A stretch of DNA of 64,000 nucleotides, from assembly GCF_000263855.1 (NCBI RefSeq), contig NZ_AJWX01000002.1:124001-188000 (forward strand). Reading direction: 5' to 3'. This document shows positions 17,547 through 27,904 of the stretch, piece after piece. A program made the position numbers and the translations under genes. The stretch comes from Pseudomonas sp. M47T1. Lineage in GTDB: Bacteria > Pseudomonadota > Gammaproteobacteria > Pseudomonadales > Pseudomonadaceae. The number at the start of each line of letters is the position of its first letter. Position 1 is the stretch's first letter. Below the pieces are notes generated by a model. The model saw only the letters and a list, made by a program, of their open reading frames with translations. It had not been told where the DNA came from and did not search any database.

Positions 17547-18809
17547 TTAGAGAATGCTGATCGGGTAGGAAACAATCACGCGGTTCTCGTTGAACTGGCT
17601 GGTGCCGAAGTCACGGCGCATGCTGGAGTTGCGCCACCGCAGGTTCAGGTCCTTGAAGGTGCCGTCCTGGAAGGTGTACGCCAGCTCCGACTCACGGCCC
17701 CACTCGCTGCCGCCGTCGATGGTGGCGGTGTGGATGTTGTCACCGTGGATGTAGCGGTTCATCACGGTCAGGCCGGGAATGCCCAGGGCCGCGAAGTTGT
17801 AGTCATGACGCAGCTGCCAGGAGTGTTCCTGGGCGTTGTCGTAGCTGTTGTTGTAGCTGTCGTTGGCCAGGGTGCCGCCGCTGGTGCCGTTGACGCGCAT
17901 CCAGTTGCTGTCGCCGGTCAGCTTTTGCAGGCCTACGTAGAAAGTGCTGCCGCCATACTTGGCTGAGAGCATGGCCGAGTAGGTGTTGTTGTCCAGCTTG
18001 CCGTCGATGGCGCTGCCGTCGTCCGAACCGTGGAAGTAACCCAGGTTGGCCCCCAGGGTCCAGGCGCCGACCGGTTGCGAGTGCAGCAACTGCACGTATT
18101 GCTGGTGGTAGATGTCTTCCAGTTGCGAATACCACACGCCAACCAGGGTGCGCTTGTCATTGAAGGTGTACTCGGCACCGGCAAAGTTGAAGCGGTCCGA
18201 TTCGTGGCTGGAATTACCCTGCATCTGCATCGGCAGCATGCTGGTGTCGTTGCGCGGGCTGTTGTCACGGAACTGACCGCCGTACAGGGTCAGGTTGGTG
18301 ATTTCCTTGGAGGTAACCTGCGCGCCACGGAAGGTCTGTGGCAGCGAGCGGCCATCGTCCGAACGCAGGATAGGCAGCACCGGCATCCACTCGCCAACTT
18401 TCAGTTCAGTGTTGGAAATCTTGGCCTTGAACGCCACACCCAGGCGACCAAAGTTGTCGAGGGCCTTGCCGCTGCTGTCCAGCGGCAGCAATTGGGTGCC
18501 GCTGGTACCGCCACCGCCATCGAGTTTCTGCGAGTACAGGCCCAGTACGTCTACGCCGAAACCGACCACACCCTGGGTGAAGCCCGACTTGGCATCGAGA
18601 ATGAAGTTCTGTGTCCACTCGGCCTGGGTGCCTTGGGGGGCGGCGCTGTCGGTGAAGTTACGGCCGAAGTAGAAGTTGCGCAGGGTCAGGTTGACCTTGG
18701 CGTCTTCCAGAAAACCACCGGTGTCGTCTGCCAGTACGGGCAGGGACGAGCCAGCGATGGCCAGGGCGATGAGGCTGCGGGTATAGGACGAGCGAGTGAT
18801 GGCTTTCAT
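17547..18809 (-). CDS. OprD-family outer-membrane porin
   Basis: 420 residues. A signal peptide ends at SSLPVLA-DD (about residue 27), followed by an 18-strand-type OprD (Occ) barrel with alternating aromatic and polar strands. Phrases such as VNLTLRNFYFGRNF, QTFRGAQVTSKEI and the final VIVSYPISIL are typical of aromatic-acid porins of the OpdK/BenF branch. It probably admits aromatic acids such as benzoate or 4-hydroxybenzoate, as its position beside pcaC and a PcaR-like box upstream (19058-19072) suggest. ATG 18809 starts the signal peptide; the longer frame to 18887 lacks it. Confidence 0.9.
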   Translation of the reverse strand: MKAITRSSYTRSLIALAIAGSSLPVLADDTGGFLEDAKVNLTLRNFYFGRNFTDSAAPQGTQAEWTQNFILDAKSGFTQGVVGFGVDVLGLYSQKLDGGGGTSGTQLLPLDSSGKALDNFGRLGVAFKAKISNTELKVGEWMPVLPILRSDDGRSLPQTFRGAQVTSKEITNLTLYGGQFRDNSPRNDTSMLPMQMQGNSSHESDRFNFAGAEYTFNDKRTLVGVWYSQLEDIYHQQYVQLLHSQPVGAWTLGANLGYFHGSDDGSAIDGKLDNNTYSAMLSAKYGGSTFYVGLQKLTGDSNWMRVNGTSGGTLANDSYNNSYDNAQEHSWQLRHDYNFAALGIPGLTVMNRYIHGDNIHTATIDGGSEWGRESELAYTFQDGTFKDLNLRWRNSSMRRDFGTSQFNENRVIVSYPISIL

Positions 18810-18934
18810 TATTGTTGTGGTCTCTCTAATTATTAGGGCAACAGGGGGCCGTCGCGACGATTGTTCAAGTCGTCGTGATTCATGCAATGCGTGAAACGCT
18901 AAAGGATCAGCTGGTAAGCGAGGAGGAAGTGAGC

Positions 18935-19006
18935 ATGGTGGCGTTACCTGTTGTTATTGTGTTTTTGGTGTTCGGGATCTGGCGAATCCTTCACCTGTCC
19001 TGTTGA
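18935..19006 (+). CDS. Possible 23-aa membrane microprotein
   Basis: ATG 18935 to TGA 19004-19006 encodes MVALPVVIVFLVFGIWRILH and three further residues. Residues 2-17 form one hydrophobic segment. The site GGAGGAA lies seven to eight bases upstream, stronger than for most genes here. It runs opposite to the porin. Translation is not proven. Confidence 0.35.
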   Translation: MVALPVVIVFLVFGIWRILHLSC

Positions 19007-19057
19007 GCGGATGGTGCTCGGTCGCAAGGGGTGAATCAATGTGTCGCACCCTAAATC

Positions 19058-19072
19058 GGGCGATAAACGAAC
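19058..19072 (-). promoter_or_regulatory. Weak PcaR-like box upstream of the porin
   Basis: Read leftward the box is GTTCGTTTATCGCCC, 12 of 15 matches to the recalled PcaR site. About 250 bases before the porin start. Suggestive only. Confidence 0.35.
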
Positions 19073-19075
19073 ACT

Positions 19076-19091
19076 AACTAACTTGTTAGTT
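19076..19091. promoter_or_regulatory. Perfect palindrome, candidate operator
   Basis: AACTAAC-TT-GTTAGTT, seven-base arms with a two-base centre, next to the PcaR-like box. The binding protein is unknown. Confidence 0.4.
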
Positions 19092-19233
19092 CCGCGCAAT
19101 CCCCGTCATTTTGTTAGCGCATGTGTTTTATAGCACCAATTCTGACAGAAATGACAGAAATTCATCAGTTATCGTACATCTTGGTGCAGCGCTGGCGGCA
19201 GCGGCTACAAGATCGTGTGGAATGCGCGCGCGT

Positions 19234-19263
19234 AAAAAAGCCCGCCGGGGAGGGCGGGCTTTT
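19234..19263 (-). terminator. Rho-independent terminator after ttgC
   Basis: AAAAAAGCCCGCC-GGGGA-GGGCGGGCTTTT; a GC-rich hairpin with flanking A/T runs, 17 bases past the ttgC stop on the leftward strand. Confidence 0.9.
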
Positions 19264-19279
19264 CGAAGTTACAGCTAAA

Positions 19280-20737
19280 TCAGCTCTTCGGTGCTTCAGC
19301 CTGATCCTGCCTGGCCTGGGCATCCCCCGTCTGCTGATACCAGCCACCGCCGAGGGCCTTGTACAGGTTGACCTCGCTGGTCAGCTGCGACAGGCGATCG
19401 CTGATGGCCGACTGCTGGGCGCTGAACAGCGAGCGCTGGGCGTCCAGGAAGGTCAGGTTGCTGTCCACGCCAATGCGGTAGCGGCGCTCTGCCAGGCGGT
19501 AGTAGTCCTGGTTGGCTTGCACCAGGTCTTTCTGCGCCTGCAACTGCTCCTTGAAGGTCTTGCGCGCTGCCAGGCCGTCGGACACTTCCTGGAAAGCCGT
19601 CTGAATGGCTTTTTCGTAGTTGGCGACGTTGATGTCCTTCTGGATCTTCGCGTAGTCCAGGCTGGCGCGCAGGCTGCCGGCGTTGAAGATCGGCAGGTTG
19701 ATGGCCGGTGCGAAGGTCCAGGCGCCCTGGCCACCCTTGAACAGGTTGCCCAGCTCGGAGCTGGCGCTACCGGCCGAGGCGGTCAGGGTGATGCTCGGGA
19801 AGAACGCTGCGCGAGCCGCGCCGATGTTGGCGTTGGCCGCCTTCAGCGAGTGCTCGGCTTCAAGGATGTCCGGACGACGCTGCAGCAGGTCGGACGGCAG
19901 GCCGGGCGGTACTTCGGTCAGCAGGTCGCCATCGAGCGGCTGCGACTTGGCCAGGTTGGCGGGCAGCGGGCCGCCGAGCAGCAGCACCAAGGCGTTTTCG
20001 TCCTGGGCCACTTGGCGTTGGTACTTGGACAGGCTGACCTTGGCGGTTTCCACCGAGGTACGCGCCTGTGCCAGGTCCAGGGCCGAGGACACGCCCACTT
20101 CGCTGCTGCGCGAGGTCAGCCGGTAGCTTTCCTTGTACGCCTTGAGGGTGTCTTCGGTCAGCTTCAGCAGGTTCTGGTCCGCCTGCCAGGTGTAGTAGGC
20201 ATTGGCAACGCTGGCCACCAGGCTGATCTGCGTGGAGCGACGTGCTTCCTCGCTGGACAGGTAGGTTTCCAGGGCCTGCTGGCTGAGGCTGCGCACGCGG
20301 CCCCACAGGTCCAGCTCGTAGGAGCTGATACCCAGGTTGGCGGTGTACTCGCTCCCCACCGCCACCTTGCCGGTGGAGCTCAGGTCGGCCGGGGTGCGGG
20401 CACGGGTGCCGGTGGCGTTGGCGCTGACCGCCGGGAACAGGTCCGCACGCTGGATGCGGTACTGCGCCTGGTAGGCCTGCACGTTGAGAATCGCGACTTT
20501 CAGGTCACGGTTGTTGACCAGCGATTCCTGGATCAACTGCTGCAACGCCTGATCATGGAAAAACTGCTGCCAACCCTGTTCGGCGGCGGCCATGCTCGCC
20601 GCCTGTGCCGGCGAATACGCCTGGCCCTGAGGGTACTGGGCCGGCACCGGGGCGGCGGGCTGCTTGTAATCCGGGATCAGCGAGCAGCCGCTGAGGATGG
20701 CCGCGGCGACTGCGATGGACACTAGGGACTTGCTCAT
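19280..20737 (-). CDS. ttgC: Outer-membrane efflux channel TtgC (OprM family)
   Basis: 485 residues of a TolC-type trimeric channel lipoprotein. The signal peptide ends in the lipobox LSGC (Cys18). Two outer-membrane-efflux repeats follow (about 60-260 and 280-460), with [13 protein letters not shown] and [20 protein letters not shown] as family marks. It forms the exit duct of the TtgABC RND pump. Its ATG overlaps the ttgB stop by four bases. A second, diverged homologue is at 54562-56004. Confidence 0.95.
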   Translation of the reverse strand: MSKSLVSIAVAAAILSGCSLIPDYKQPAAPVPAQYPQGQAYSPAQAASMAAAEQGWQQFFHDQALQQLIQESLVNNRDLKVAILNVQAYQAQYRIQRADLFPAVSANATGTRARTPADLSSTGKVAVGSEYTANLGISSYELDLWGRVRSLSQQALETYLSSEEARRSTQISLVASVANAYYTWQADQNLLKLTEDTLKAYKESYRLTSRSSEVGVSSALDLAQARTSVETAKVSLSKYQRQVAQDENALVLLLGGPLPANLAKSQPLDGDLLTEVPPGLPSDLLQRRPDILEAEHSLKAANANIGAARAAFFPSITLTASAGSASSELGNLFKGGQGAWTFAPAINLPIFNAGSLRASLDYAKIQKDINVANYEKAIQTAFQEVSDGLAARKTFKEQLQAQKDLVQANQDYYRLAERRYRIGVDSNLTFLDAQRSLFSAQQSAISDRLSQLTSEVNLYKALGGGWYQQTGDAQARQDQAEAPKS

Positions 20738-23700
20738 TGCCCAGCCTCGTTACGTGGAGTTTCAGTCGATGCGATCGACTCATGCGATTCGTGCTCATCC
20801 TTCTTGCGCTTGTCACCGAACAGCGCCGACACCGACACGAAGAACAGCGGTACCCAGAACAGTGCCAGGGTAGTGGCTGTCAGCATCCCGCCGATCACGC
20901 CGGTACCGATGGCGTGCTGGCTGCCGGAGCCTGCGCCATGGGAAATGGCCAGTGGCACCACGCCGAGGATGAACGCCAGGGACGTCATGATGATCGGACG
21001 CAGACGCATCCGGCAAGCCTCGATGGCCGCCTCAGTGTAGCTGCGGCCCTGCTCATGCAGTTCCTTGGCGAACTCGACGATCAGAATGGCGTTTTTCGCC
21101 GCCAGGCCAATGGTGGTCAACAGCCCCACCTGGAAGTACACGTCGTTGGACAGCCCGCGCAGGCTGGTGGCCAGCAGGGCACCGATGATACCCAGCGGCA
21201 CCACGAGCATGACCGCGATCGGGATCGACCAGCTTTCATACAGCGCTGCCAGGCAGAGGAACACCATCAGCATCGAAATGGCATACAACGCTGGCGCCTG
21301 GGAGCCCGACAGGCGCTCTTCGTACGACAGGCCGGTCCAGGAAATACCCACGCCTTTCGGCAGCTTGGCGGCGATGCGTTCCACTTCGGCCATGGCCTCA
21401 CCGGTACTGTAGCCAGGGGCCGGGGCACCGAGGATTTCCATACCTTCCACGCCGTTGTAACGGGCCAGTTTCGGCGAGCCGTATACCCACTTGCCGCTGG
21501 CGAAGGCCGAGAACGGCACCATGGTGCCGGCGCTGTTGCGCACGTACCACTTGTTCAGGTCTTCAGGGGTCATGCGCGATTTGGCTTCACCCTGCACGTA
21601 CACCTTCTTCACTCGCCCACGGTCGATGAAGTCGTTGACGTAGCTGCCACCCAGCGCCACCGAGAGGGTGGTGTTGATGCTGGCAATGGTCACGCCCTGG
21701 GCGCTGGCGCGCTCGTCGTCGATTTCCAGCTGGAACTGCGGCTCATCGTTCAGGCCGTTGGGACGGGTCTGCGAGAGGATCTTGCTTTGCGCCGCCATGC
21801 CCAGGAACTGGTTGCGCGCTTCCATCAGTTTGTCGTGACCGATACCGGCACGGTCCTGGATGTAGATGTCGAAACCGGTGGCGTTACCCAGCTCCAGTAC
21901 AGCAGGCGGTACGAAGGCAAACACCATGGCATCGCGGAAGCTGAAGAAGTGCTGTTGGGCACGCGCCGCGATGGCTGCCGCGGTGTTGTCCTGGTTACGT
22001 TCGTCCCATGGCTTGAGCATGATGAACGCCAGGCCCGAGCTCTGGCCGCGGCCTGCGAAGTTGAAGCCGTTCACGGTGAACACCGAGGCCACGCCGTCCT
22101 TCTCGCCGTCGAGCAGGTATTTGCGCATGTCGTCGATGACGTTCTGCGTACGCTCGGCGGTAGAGCCTGGCGGTGTCTGCACCTGGGCAAAGATCACGCC
22201 CTGGTCTTCTTCGGGCAGGAACGAGGTAGGGATGCGCGTGAACAACCAGGCCATGCCCAGCACGATCAGCACGTAGGCCAGCAGGTACGGGGTCTTGCGA
22301 CGCAGTACATGGCCCACGCCGGCTTCGTACTTCTGCACGCCGCTGTCGAAGGTGCGGTTGAACCAGTTGAAGAAACGACCGTGCTTGTGGTGATCCTCGC
22401 CCTTCTTGATGGGCGACAGCATGGTGGCGCACAGCGCCGGGGTGAAGATCAGGGCAACCATTACCGACAGGGCCATGGCCGAGACGATGGTGATGGAGAA
22501 CTGACGATAGATCACACCGGTGGAACCGCCGAAGAACGCCATGGGCAGCAGTACCGCCGACAGCACCATGGCGATACCCACCAGGGCCCCCTGGATCTGG
22601 CCCATGGACTTCTTGGTGGCTTCCTTGGGTGACAGGCCTTCTTCGGCCATCACCCGCTCCACGTTTTCCACCACCACAATGGCGTCGTCCACCAACAGGC
22701 CGATAGCCAGCACCATACCGAACATGGTCAGGGTGTTGATGGTGAAGCCGGCCGCGGCCAGGATGCCGAAGGTACCCAGCAATACCACCGGTACCGTCAT
22801 GGTGGTGATGATGGTGGCACGGAAGTTCTGCAGGAACAGGTACATCACCAGGAACACGAGGATGATGGCCTCGACCAGGGTTTCCACCACGTTATGAATC
22901 GAGGTGGTGACCACTGGGGTGGTGTCGTACGGGAATACCGCCTTCACGCCTGGCGGGAAGAACGGTTCCAGGTCACTGATGGTCTGGCGGATAGCCTTGG
23001 CCGTGTCCAGCGCGTTGGCGCCGGTGGCCAGCTTGATCGCCAGGCCCGAGGCCGGGGCACCGTTGAACTGCGCGTTGATGCTGTAGTTTTCACCGCCCAG
23101 GCCCACTTCGGCGACATCGCCTACGCGTACCTGGGAACCATCGGTGTTCACCTTCAGGAAGATGTTGCGGAACTGCTCGGCAGTCTGCAGACGGGTCTTG
23201 CCGATGATGGTGGCGTTCAGTTCCTGACCGGCCACGGCCGGCAGGCCGCCCAGTTGACCGGACGAAACCTGCACGTTTTGCGCCGAGATGGCGGTGGACA
23301 CGTCGCCTGGGGTCAGCTGGTATTTATTCAGCTTGGCCGGGTCCAGCCAGATACGCATGGCGTACTGGGCACCGAACACCTGGAAGTCACCCACACCGGA
23401 GGTACGGGAGATGGGGTCTTGCATGTTGGAGACGATGTAGTTACTCAGGTCGTCCTTGGTCATGCTGTTGTCGGTGGACACCAGGCCCACCACCATCAGG
23501 AAGTTCTTCACCGCCTTGGTCACGCGAATACCCTGTTGCTGCACTTCTTGCGGCAGCAGCGGGGTAGCCAGGTTCAGCTTGTTCTGCACCTGGACCTGGG
23601 CGATGTCAGGGTTGGTGCCCTGGTTGAAGGTAGCGGTGATGGTCATGCTGCCGTCGGAGTTACTTTCCGAGGCCACATAGCGCAGGTTGTCGATACCGTT

Positions 23701-23907
23701 GAGTTGCTGTTCGATCACCTGCACCACGGTGTCCTGCACGGTCTGTGCAGAGGCGCCTGGGTAGGTTACCTGGATGGCGATGGCCGGTGGCGCGATCGCC
23801 GGGTACTGGTTGATCGGCAGGCTGAGGATCGACAAGGCACCGACCAGCATGATCACCAGGGCTATTACCCAGGCGAAAATCGGACGGTCGATAAAGAATT
23901 TCGACAT
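20734..23907 (-). CDS. ttgB: RND multidrug/solvent efflux transporter TtgB
   Basis: 1057 residues, the usual length of AcrB/MexB/TtgB proteins. Begins [20 protein letters not shown] (TM1), then two large periplasmic loops (about 35-335 and 560-870) and twelve membrane segments. TM4 carries [16 protein letters not shown] with the proton-relay Asp pair, and the HAE1 family motifs are intact. It exports antibiotics and aromatic solvents using proton motive force. Central gene of ttgABC: three bases after ttgA and overlapping ttgC. Confidence 0.96.
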   Translation of the reverse strand: MSKFFIDRPIFAWVIALVIMLVGALSILSLPINQYPAIAPPAIAIQVTYPGASAQTVQDTVVQVIEQQLNGIDNLRYVASESNSDGSMTITATFNQGTNPDIAQVQVQNKLNLATPLLPQEVQQQGIRVTKAVKNFLMVVGLVSTDNSMTKDDLSNYIVSNMQDPISRTSGVGDFQVFGAQYAMRIWLDPAKLNKYQLTPGDVSTAISAQNVQVSSGQLGGLPAVAGQELNATIIGKTRLQTAEQFRNIFLKVNTDGSQVRVGDVAEVGLGGENYSINAQFNGAPASGLAIKLATGANALDTAKAIRQTISDLEPFFPPGVKAVFPYDTTPVVTTSIHNVVETLVEAIILVFLVMYLFLQNFRATIITTMTVPVVLLGTFGILAAAGFTINTLTMFGMVLAIGLLVDDAIVVVENVERVMAEEGLSPKEATKKSMGQIQGALVGIAMVLSAVLLPMAFFGGSTGVIYRQFSITIVSAMALSVMVALIFTPALCATMLSPIKKGEDHHKHGRFFNWFNRTFDSGVQKYEAGVGHVLRRKTPYLLAYVLIVLGMAWLFTRIPTSFLPEEDQGVIFAQVQTPPGSTAERTQNVIDDMRKYLLDGEKDGVASVFTVNGFNFAGRGQSSGLAFIMLKPWDERNQDNTAAAIAARAQQHFFSFRDAMVFAFVPPAVLELGNATGFDIYIQDRAGIGHDKLMEARNQFLGMAAQSKILSQTRPNGLNDEPQFQLEIDDERASAQGVTIASINTTLSVALGGSYVNDFIDRGRVKKVYVQGEAKSRMTPEDLNKWYVRNSAGTMVPFSAFASGKWVYGSPKLARYNGVEGMEILGAPAPGYSTGEAMAEVERIAAKLPKGVGISWTGLSYEERLSGSQAPALYAISMLMVFLCLAALYESWSIPIAVMLVVPLGIIGALLATSLRGLSNDVYFQVGLLTTIGLAAKNAILIVEFAKELHEQGRSYTEAAIEACRMRLRPIIMTSLAFILGVVPLAISHGAGSGSQHAIGTGVIGGMLTATTLALFWVPLFFVSVSALFGDKRKKDEHESHESIASTETPRNEAGQ

Positions 23908-23910
23908 GGT

Positions 23911-25062
23911 TTACTCCCCTTTGCCGCCTGCGGACGCATTCGTGGCGGGGGCAGGGTTTGCAGGTTTGACGTTGGTCGCTTCGGTGGCCTTGACCTCGAT
24001 GCCTGGCTTGACGTATTGCAGGCCTTCGGTGATCACGCGGTCACCAGCCTTCAGGCCGTCTTCCACCAGCCACTGAGTGCCCACGGTACGGTTGGCAACC
24101 AGTTGGCGCAGTTCAACCTTGTTGTCGGCATTGACCACCAGGGCGGTCGGTGTGCCTTTCAGGTCGCGGGTAACGCCCTGTTGCGGCGCCAGGATGGCCT
24201 GGGCAGCAATGCCGGCTTCCAGTTCCGCGTGCACGAACATGCCCGGCAGCAGGGTGTGGTCAGGGTTCGGGAACACGGCGCGCAGGGTCACCGAGCCGGT
24301 GGTTTCGTCAACCGACACTTCCGAGAACTCCAGCTTGCCTTCCTTGCCATAGGTAGTGCCGTCTTCCAGGGTCAGTTGCACCTTGGCGGCATTGTCGCCG
24401 GCTTTCTGCAGGGCACCGCTGGCCAGGTCACGACGCAGCTTCAGGATTTCCGCCGAAGACTGGGTCACGTCAACATAAATCGGGTCCAACTGCTGAATGG
24501 TCGCCATGGCGTCGGCCTGGCCACTGGTCACCAGTGCACCTTCAGTCACGCTGGAGCGACCGATACGGCCGGTGATCGGGGCGTAGACCTTGGTGTACTT
24601 CATGTTGATCTGCGCCGTCATCAGCGCCGCTTCGTTCTGCAGTTGCGTGGAACGGGCGTTGTCATATTCCTGACGGCTCACGGCCTGCTCGCTGATCAAT
24701 TGCTTGTAGCGATCAGCCAGAGACTTGGACGCCTGCAAGGTTGCCTGGGCGTTGGCCAGCGAAGCCTCGTACACTGACGGGTCGATCTGGTACAGCTGTT
24801 GGCCGGCCTTCACGTCCGAGCCTTCGGTGAACAGGCGCTTTAGAATGATGCCATTGACCTGAGGACGGACTTCAGCAACGCGAAATGCGGTGGTGCGGCC
24901 CGGCAGTTCGTTGGTCAGTGTAAAGGCTTGTGGTTGCAGGGTAACGACGCCGACCTGAGGAGTTTGTGGGGCGGGGGCCGCCTCTTCCTTTTTACAGCCG
25001 CTGAGCAAAGTGGCCAGGGCGACGGCGGAAACCAGAGCGGTAACAGCTGGCTTGAATTGCAT
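23911..25062 (-). CDS. ttgA: Periplasmic adaptor lipoprotein TtgA
   Basis: 383 residues of a membrane-fusion protein. The lipobox LLSGC gives Cys23. The order is beta-barrel/lipoyl start (residues 40-75), alpha-hairpin coiled coil (about 95-160, ANAQATLQASKSLADRYKQL), lipoyl close with YAPITGRIGRSSVTEGALV, beta barrel and membrane-proximal domain. It bridges TtgB and TtgC. First gene of the leftward ttgABC operon, controlled by TtgR at the operator 25151-25184. Confidence 0.95.
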   Translation of the reverse strand: MQFKPAVTALVSAVALATLLSGCKKEEAAPAPQTPQVGVVTLQPQAFTLTNELPGRTTAFRVAEVRPQVNGIILKRLFTEGSDVKAGQQLYQIDPSVYEASLANAQATLQASKSLADRYKQLISEQAVSRQEYDNARSTQLQNEAALMTAQINMKYTKVYAPITGRIGRSSVTEGALVTSGQADAMATIQQLDPIYVDVTQSSAEILKLRRDLASGALQKAGDNAAKVQLTLEDGTTYGKEGKLEFSEVSVDETTGSVTLRAVFPNPDHTLLPGMFVHAELEAGIAAQAILAPQQGVTRDLKGTPTALVVNADNKVELRQLVANRTVGTQWLVEDGLKAGDRVITEGLQYVKPGIEVKATEATNVKPANPAPATNASAGGKGE

Positions 25063-25150
25063 GAAAATCCTCGGGTCAGGAGCACAGGTGAATGCTCAAG
25101 AATAGTGGAAAGGCAAAAACGGGTTGGCACTAGATAAGTAGCTTACTAAC

Positions 25151-25184
25151 GAATATACTTACATTCATGGTTGTTTGTAAACAC
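25151..25184. promoter_or_regulatory. TtgR operator and ttgA/ttgR promoter region
   Basis: The stretch contains TACATTCATGGTTGTTTGTA, which is the reverse complement of the TtgR operator I remember from P. putida DOT-T1E (TTACAAACAACCATGAATGT core). It lies in the 249-base gap between ttgA and ttgR, so TtgR can repress both directions; effectors such as flavonoids, chloramphenicol and other aromatics release it. Confidence 0.85.
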
Positions 25185-25311
25185 CCGCATGGGTCTGAAA
25201 ACAGATCGGCGGGCATGAAATAGCAAGCGCGGGAGCAGGCAATACAAGCGCCGCCCCGTCCCGGCCGCGACTGTCAAAAGTAGCGTGGCCTTTGAAAGAG
25301 GTTTTACTGCC

Positions 25312-25944
25312 ATGGTCCGACGTACTAAAGAAGAAGCTCAGGAGACCCGAAGCCAGATTCTTGAAGCTGCGCAGAACGCTTTTTACGAGCGTGGCGTGGC
25401 GCGCACGACCCTGGCCGATATTGCCGCTCTGGCAGGGGTGACCCGAGGCGCCATTTATTGGCATTTCAGCAACAAGGCCGACCTGGTCCAGGCGATGCTC
25501 GATTCCCTTCACGAGCCGTTGGACGAGTTGGCGCGCGCCAGTGAAAGCGAAGAGGAACTCGACCCGTTGGGCTGCATGCATAAACTGCTGGTGCATTTGT
25601 TTCAGCAAGTTGCACTGGATCCCAGTACGCGGCGCATCAACGAGATCATGTTCCATAAATGCGAGTTCACCGACGAAATGTGTGACATTCGGCGCCAGCG
25701 GCAAACCGCCAGCGTGGATTGCAATGTGCGCATTGACCTGTCGTTGCGCAACGCGGTCAATCGTGGGCAATTGCCCGAGAACCTGGATACCGCCCGCGCC
25801 GCGGTGGTTCTGCATGCCTATATAGACGGCATGCTGGGGCAATGGTTATTGGTGCCCGATAGTTTTGACTTGAATCTGCAGGCCGAGAAATGGGTGGACG
25901 CAGGTTTTGACATGCTGCGCTTGAGCCCGGCGCTTCGCAAATGA
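25312..25944 (+). CDS. ttgR: TetR-family repressor TtgR
   Basis: 210 residues, identical in length to TtgR of P. putida as I recall it. The N-terminus [20 protein letters not shown] leads to the helix-turn-helix [20 protein letters not shown] (residues 33-52). The ligand domain keeps [16 protein letters not shown], and the end is [11 protein letters not shown]. The central and C-terminal part (residues 100-190) looks more diverged than the DNA-binding domain, which could alter ligand range. ATG 25312 is taken over an open frame from 25285 on family grounds. Divergent from ttgABC. Confidence 0.95.
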   Translation: MVRRTKEEAQETRSQILEAAQNAFYERGVARTTLADIAALAGVTRGAIYWHFSNKADLVQAMLDSLHEPLDELARASESEEELDPLGCMHKLLVHLFQQVALDPSTRRINEIMFHKCEFTDEMCDIRRQRQTASVDCNVRIDLSLRNAVNRGQLPENLDTARAAVVLHAYIDGMLGQWLLVPDSFDLNLQAEKWVDAGFDMLRLSPALRK

Positions 25945-26083
25945 ATGTGTGATTCCAGTTGTATCAACGTATAAGCTGATAGCAGAATTACTGCAAATTG
26001 GCTGTGTGCCATTATCCACACGCAGGCAGGTTTTGAATAGTTAGCGGGCTAAGTATTTTTCTGTTTTTGCGCCGAGCGTGTGA

Positions 26084-26968
26084 ATGACCTCGCAGACCCA
26101 TCTGCTCAATGGCAATGACCAGCCCTTGAAGGGCATAGGCTTGATCTGTCTGGCCGTGCTGTTGTTTGCCAGTCACGATGCCTTGTCCAAGTTTCTTTCC
26201 GGTATTTATCCCATTGTCATGGTGGTTTGGGCGCGTTATGTCGTTCATACCTTATTGATGCTGGTGGTATTTGTGCCACGCAGTGGCCTTTCCAGCGTTA
26301 TTCGTACCAAGCGCCCGGGTTTGCAATTGGTGCGCGCACTTTGCCTGATAGGCACCAGCCTGCTGTTTACCACGGGGCTGCGTTACATACCGCTGGCCGA
26401 GGCCACTTCAGTCAATTTCCTTGCGCCGTTGCTGGTTACCGCATTGTCAGTGGTGGTGCTGGGCGAGCAGGTGACCCGTCAACAATGGCTGGCCGTGCTG
26501 GCGGGGTTTGTCGGAGTACTGATTGTGGTGCGCCCCGGTGGTGATCTGTTTACCCCGGCGATTCTCCTTCCGCTGGGGTCGGCGTTGTGTTTCGGCTTCT
26601 ATCAATTGATCACTCGCAAACTCAGCGATATCGACAGCCCCACCACCAGCAACTTTCTGGCAGGCATATTCAACAGCCTGATCATGTCAGCCTTATTACC
26701 GTTCTTCTGGATGCGCCCCGACTGGCTGCATGCGCTGTTCATGATTGGCCTTGGCACCTGCGGTATGCTCGGCCACCTGCTGCTGACCCAGGCCTTCCGG
26801 CACGCAGCACCCGCCATGCTGGCGCCTTTCAGCTACGGGCAGATCCTGTTTGCCGGCGTGTACGGCTACCTTGTTTTCGATCACACCCCCGATGCCTGGG
26901 CACTGACCGGCATTGCCGTGATTTGCCTCAGCGGCCTGGCCGTGGCCTGGGCACAGCGCAAACGTTGA
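26084..26968 (+). CDS. DMT-superfamily (EamA) transporter
   Basis: 294 residues with ten predicted membrane segments in two EamA repeats (about 17-145 and 160-290). The first repeat contains LFASHDALSKFLSGIYPIVM, the second SALCFGFYQLITRKLS. Such proteins export metabolites or drugs; the substrate cannot be read from sequence. The ribosome site is weak. It lies between ttgR and a tandem-Cache protein, 48 bases upstream of the latter, on the same strand. Confidence 0.85.
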   Translation: MTSQTHLLNGNDQPLKGIGLICLAVLLFASHDALSKFLSGIYPIVMVVWARYVVHTLLMLVVFVPRSGLSSVIRTKRPGLQLVRALCLIGTSLLFTTGLRYIPLAEATSVNFLAPLLVTALSVVVLGEQVTRQQWLAVLAGFVGVLIVVRPGGDLFTPAILLPLGSALCFGFYQLITRKLSDIDSPTTSNFLAGIFNSLIMSALLPFFWMRPDWLHALFMIGLGTCGMLGHLLLTQAFRHAAPAMLAPFSYGQILFAGVYGYLVFDHTPDAWALTGIAVICLSGLAVAWAQRKR

Positions 26969-27016
26969 ATCGGCGACTACGCTCTGTTGGATTACAACAA
27001 CAAGAGGGTGCAGCCC

Positions 27017-27868
27017 ATGAAGGATATTGCGCGCAGGTGCTGGGCGTTGATGATGCTGGTGATGCTGTCGGCCGGGGCCCATGCCGCCGCGCTCGACGAT
27101 GCCAAGGAAGCGGCGGCCGCCAAGGCACTGCTGGAAAAGGCACTGGCCTATTACCACGATAACGGCGACAAGGCGTTTGCCGCGTTCAGCCGCCAGGGGC
27201 AGTTCATCGACGACGACCGCTACGTGTTCGTGGTTGACACCAAAGGTGTGATGCTCGCCAGTGGCGGCCCGTCGGCCGCGCTGATTGGCCGCAACGTCAA
27301 TGACGTCATCGGCCCGGACCTGCAGCAGGCATTCAAGCAGGCACTGAATATCCCGGAAGCCAACGGCATTCAGCAAACCGAATATAAATGGCAGAACTGG
27401 CAGGACGGCCGTGTGGAGCGCAAGCGCGTGTTCTACCAGCGCATTGGCGAGCGTATCATTGCCGTCGGCTATTACCTGCCGCGCGCTTCACCGCAGCAGG
27501 CCCAGGCGCTGCTGGACAAGGCGGTGGCAGGCATCAAGAGCAATCAGAAACAGGCGTTGCAGGACATCAATAGCCTCAAGGGGGGCTACCTGCAGGATGA
27601 CCTCTACGTGTTTGTGGTCGACCTCAACAGCCATCGTTACCTGGCCCATGGCACCAATCAGCGCCTGGTCAACGTCGACTTCAACACCGTCAAGGATCCC
27701 GACGGCAAACCGGTGGGCGAGCCGATTCTGGCGATGATGGCCAAGCAGGACAGCGGCGAATACGAGTACCGGTGGCGTAACCCGGTGACCAGCCACGTGG
27801 AAGACAAGCACGTATACGTGCGCAAGGTGGGCAATGTGATGGTGGCGGTGGGGTACTACAGCCACTGA
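27017..27868 (+). CDS. Periplasmic tandem Cache-domain protein
   Basis: 283 residues. A signal peptide ends at GAHA-AA (about residue 22). Two repeats of a single-Cache fold follow. Each has an aromatic strand (DDRYVFVVDTKGVMLASGG; DDLYVFVVDLNSHRYLAHG), a GE/RY.W strand, and a closing strand (ERIIAVGYYLPRA; NVMVAVGYYSH). There is no membrane anchor and no kinase, cyclase or chemotaxis domain, so it is a free binding protein rather than a receptor. ATG 27017 has GAGGGTG upstream. It follows the DMT transporter and converges on the DHA2 exporter. Function unknown. Confidence 0.85.
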   Translation: MKDIARRCWALMMLVMLSAGAHAAALDDAKEAAAAKALLEKALAYYHDNGDKAFAAFSRQGQFIDDDRYVFVVDTKGVMLASGGPSAALIGRNVNDVIGPDLQQAFKQALNIPEANGIQQTEYKWQNWQDGRVERKRVFYQRIGERIIAVGYYLPRASPQQAQALLDKAVAGIKSNQKQALQDINSLKGGYLQDDLYVFVVDLNSHRYLAHGTNQRLVNVDFNTVKDPDGKPVGEPILAMMAKQDSGEYEYRWRNPVTSHVEDKHVYVRKVGNVMVAVGYYSH

Positions 27869-27904
27869 TGTGGCCTGCGGCAGCCCCTACGATTTTGGCG
27901 CACT

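Larger units (their letters stand above)
18810..19120. promoter_or_regulatory. Regulatory interval upstream of the porin
   Basis: Between the porin start and the ttgC terminator. It holds a possible 23-aa ORF (18935-19006), a PcaR-like box (19058-19072), a perfect palindrome (19076-19091), and an AT-rich stretch that could be the porin promoter. Confidence 0.5.

Noticed and set aside
19121..24777. Very long plus-strand open frames opposite ttgC, ttgB and ttgA (over 500-600 codons)
   Set aside because: They mirror the high-GC codon pattern of the real genes, have no domain content and no ribosome sites; the RND operon on the minus strand is unmistakable.
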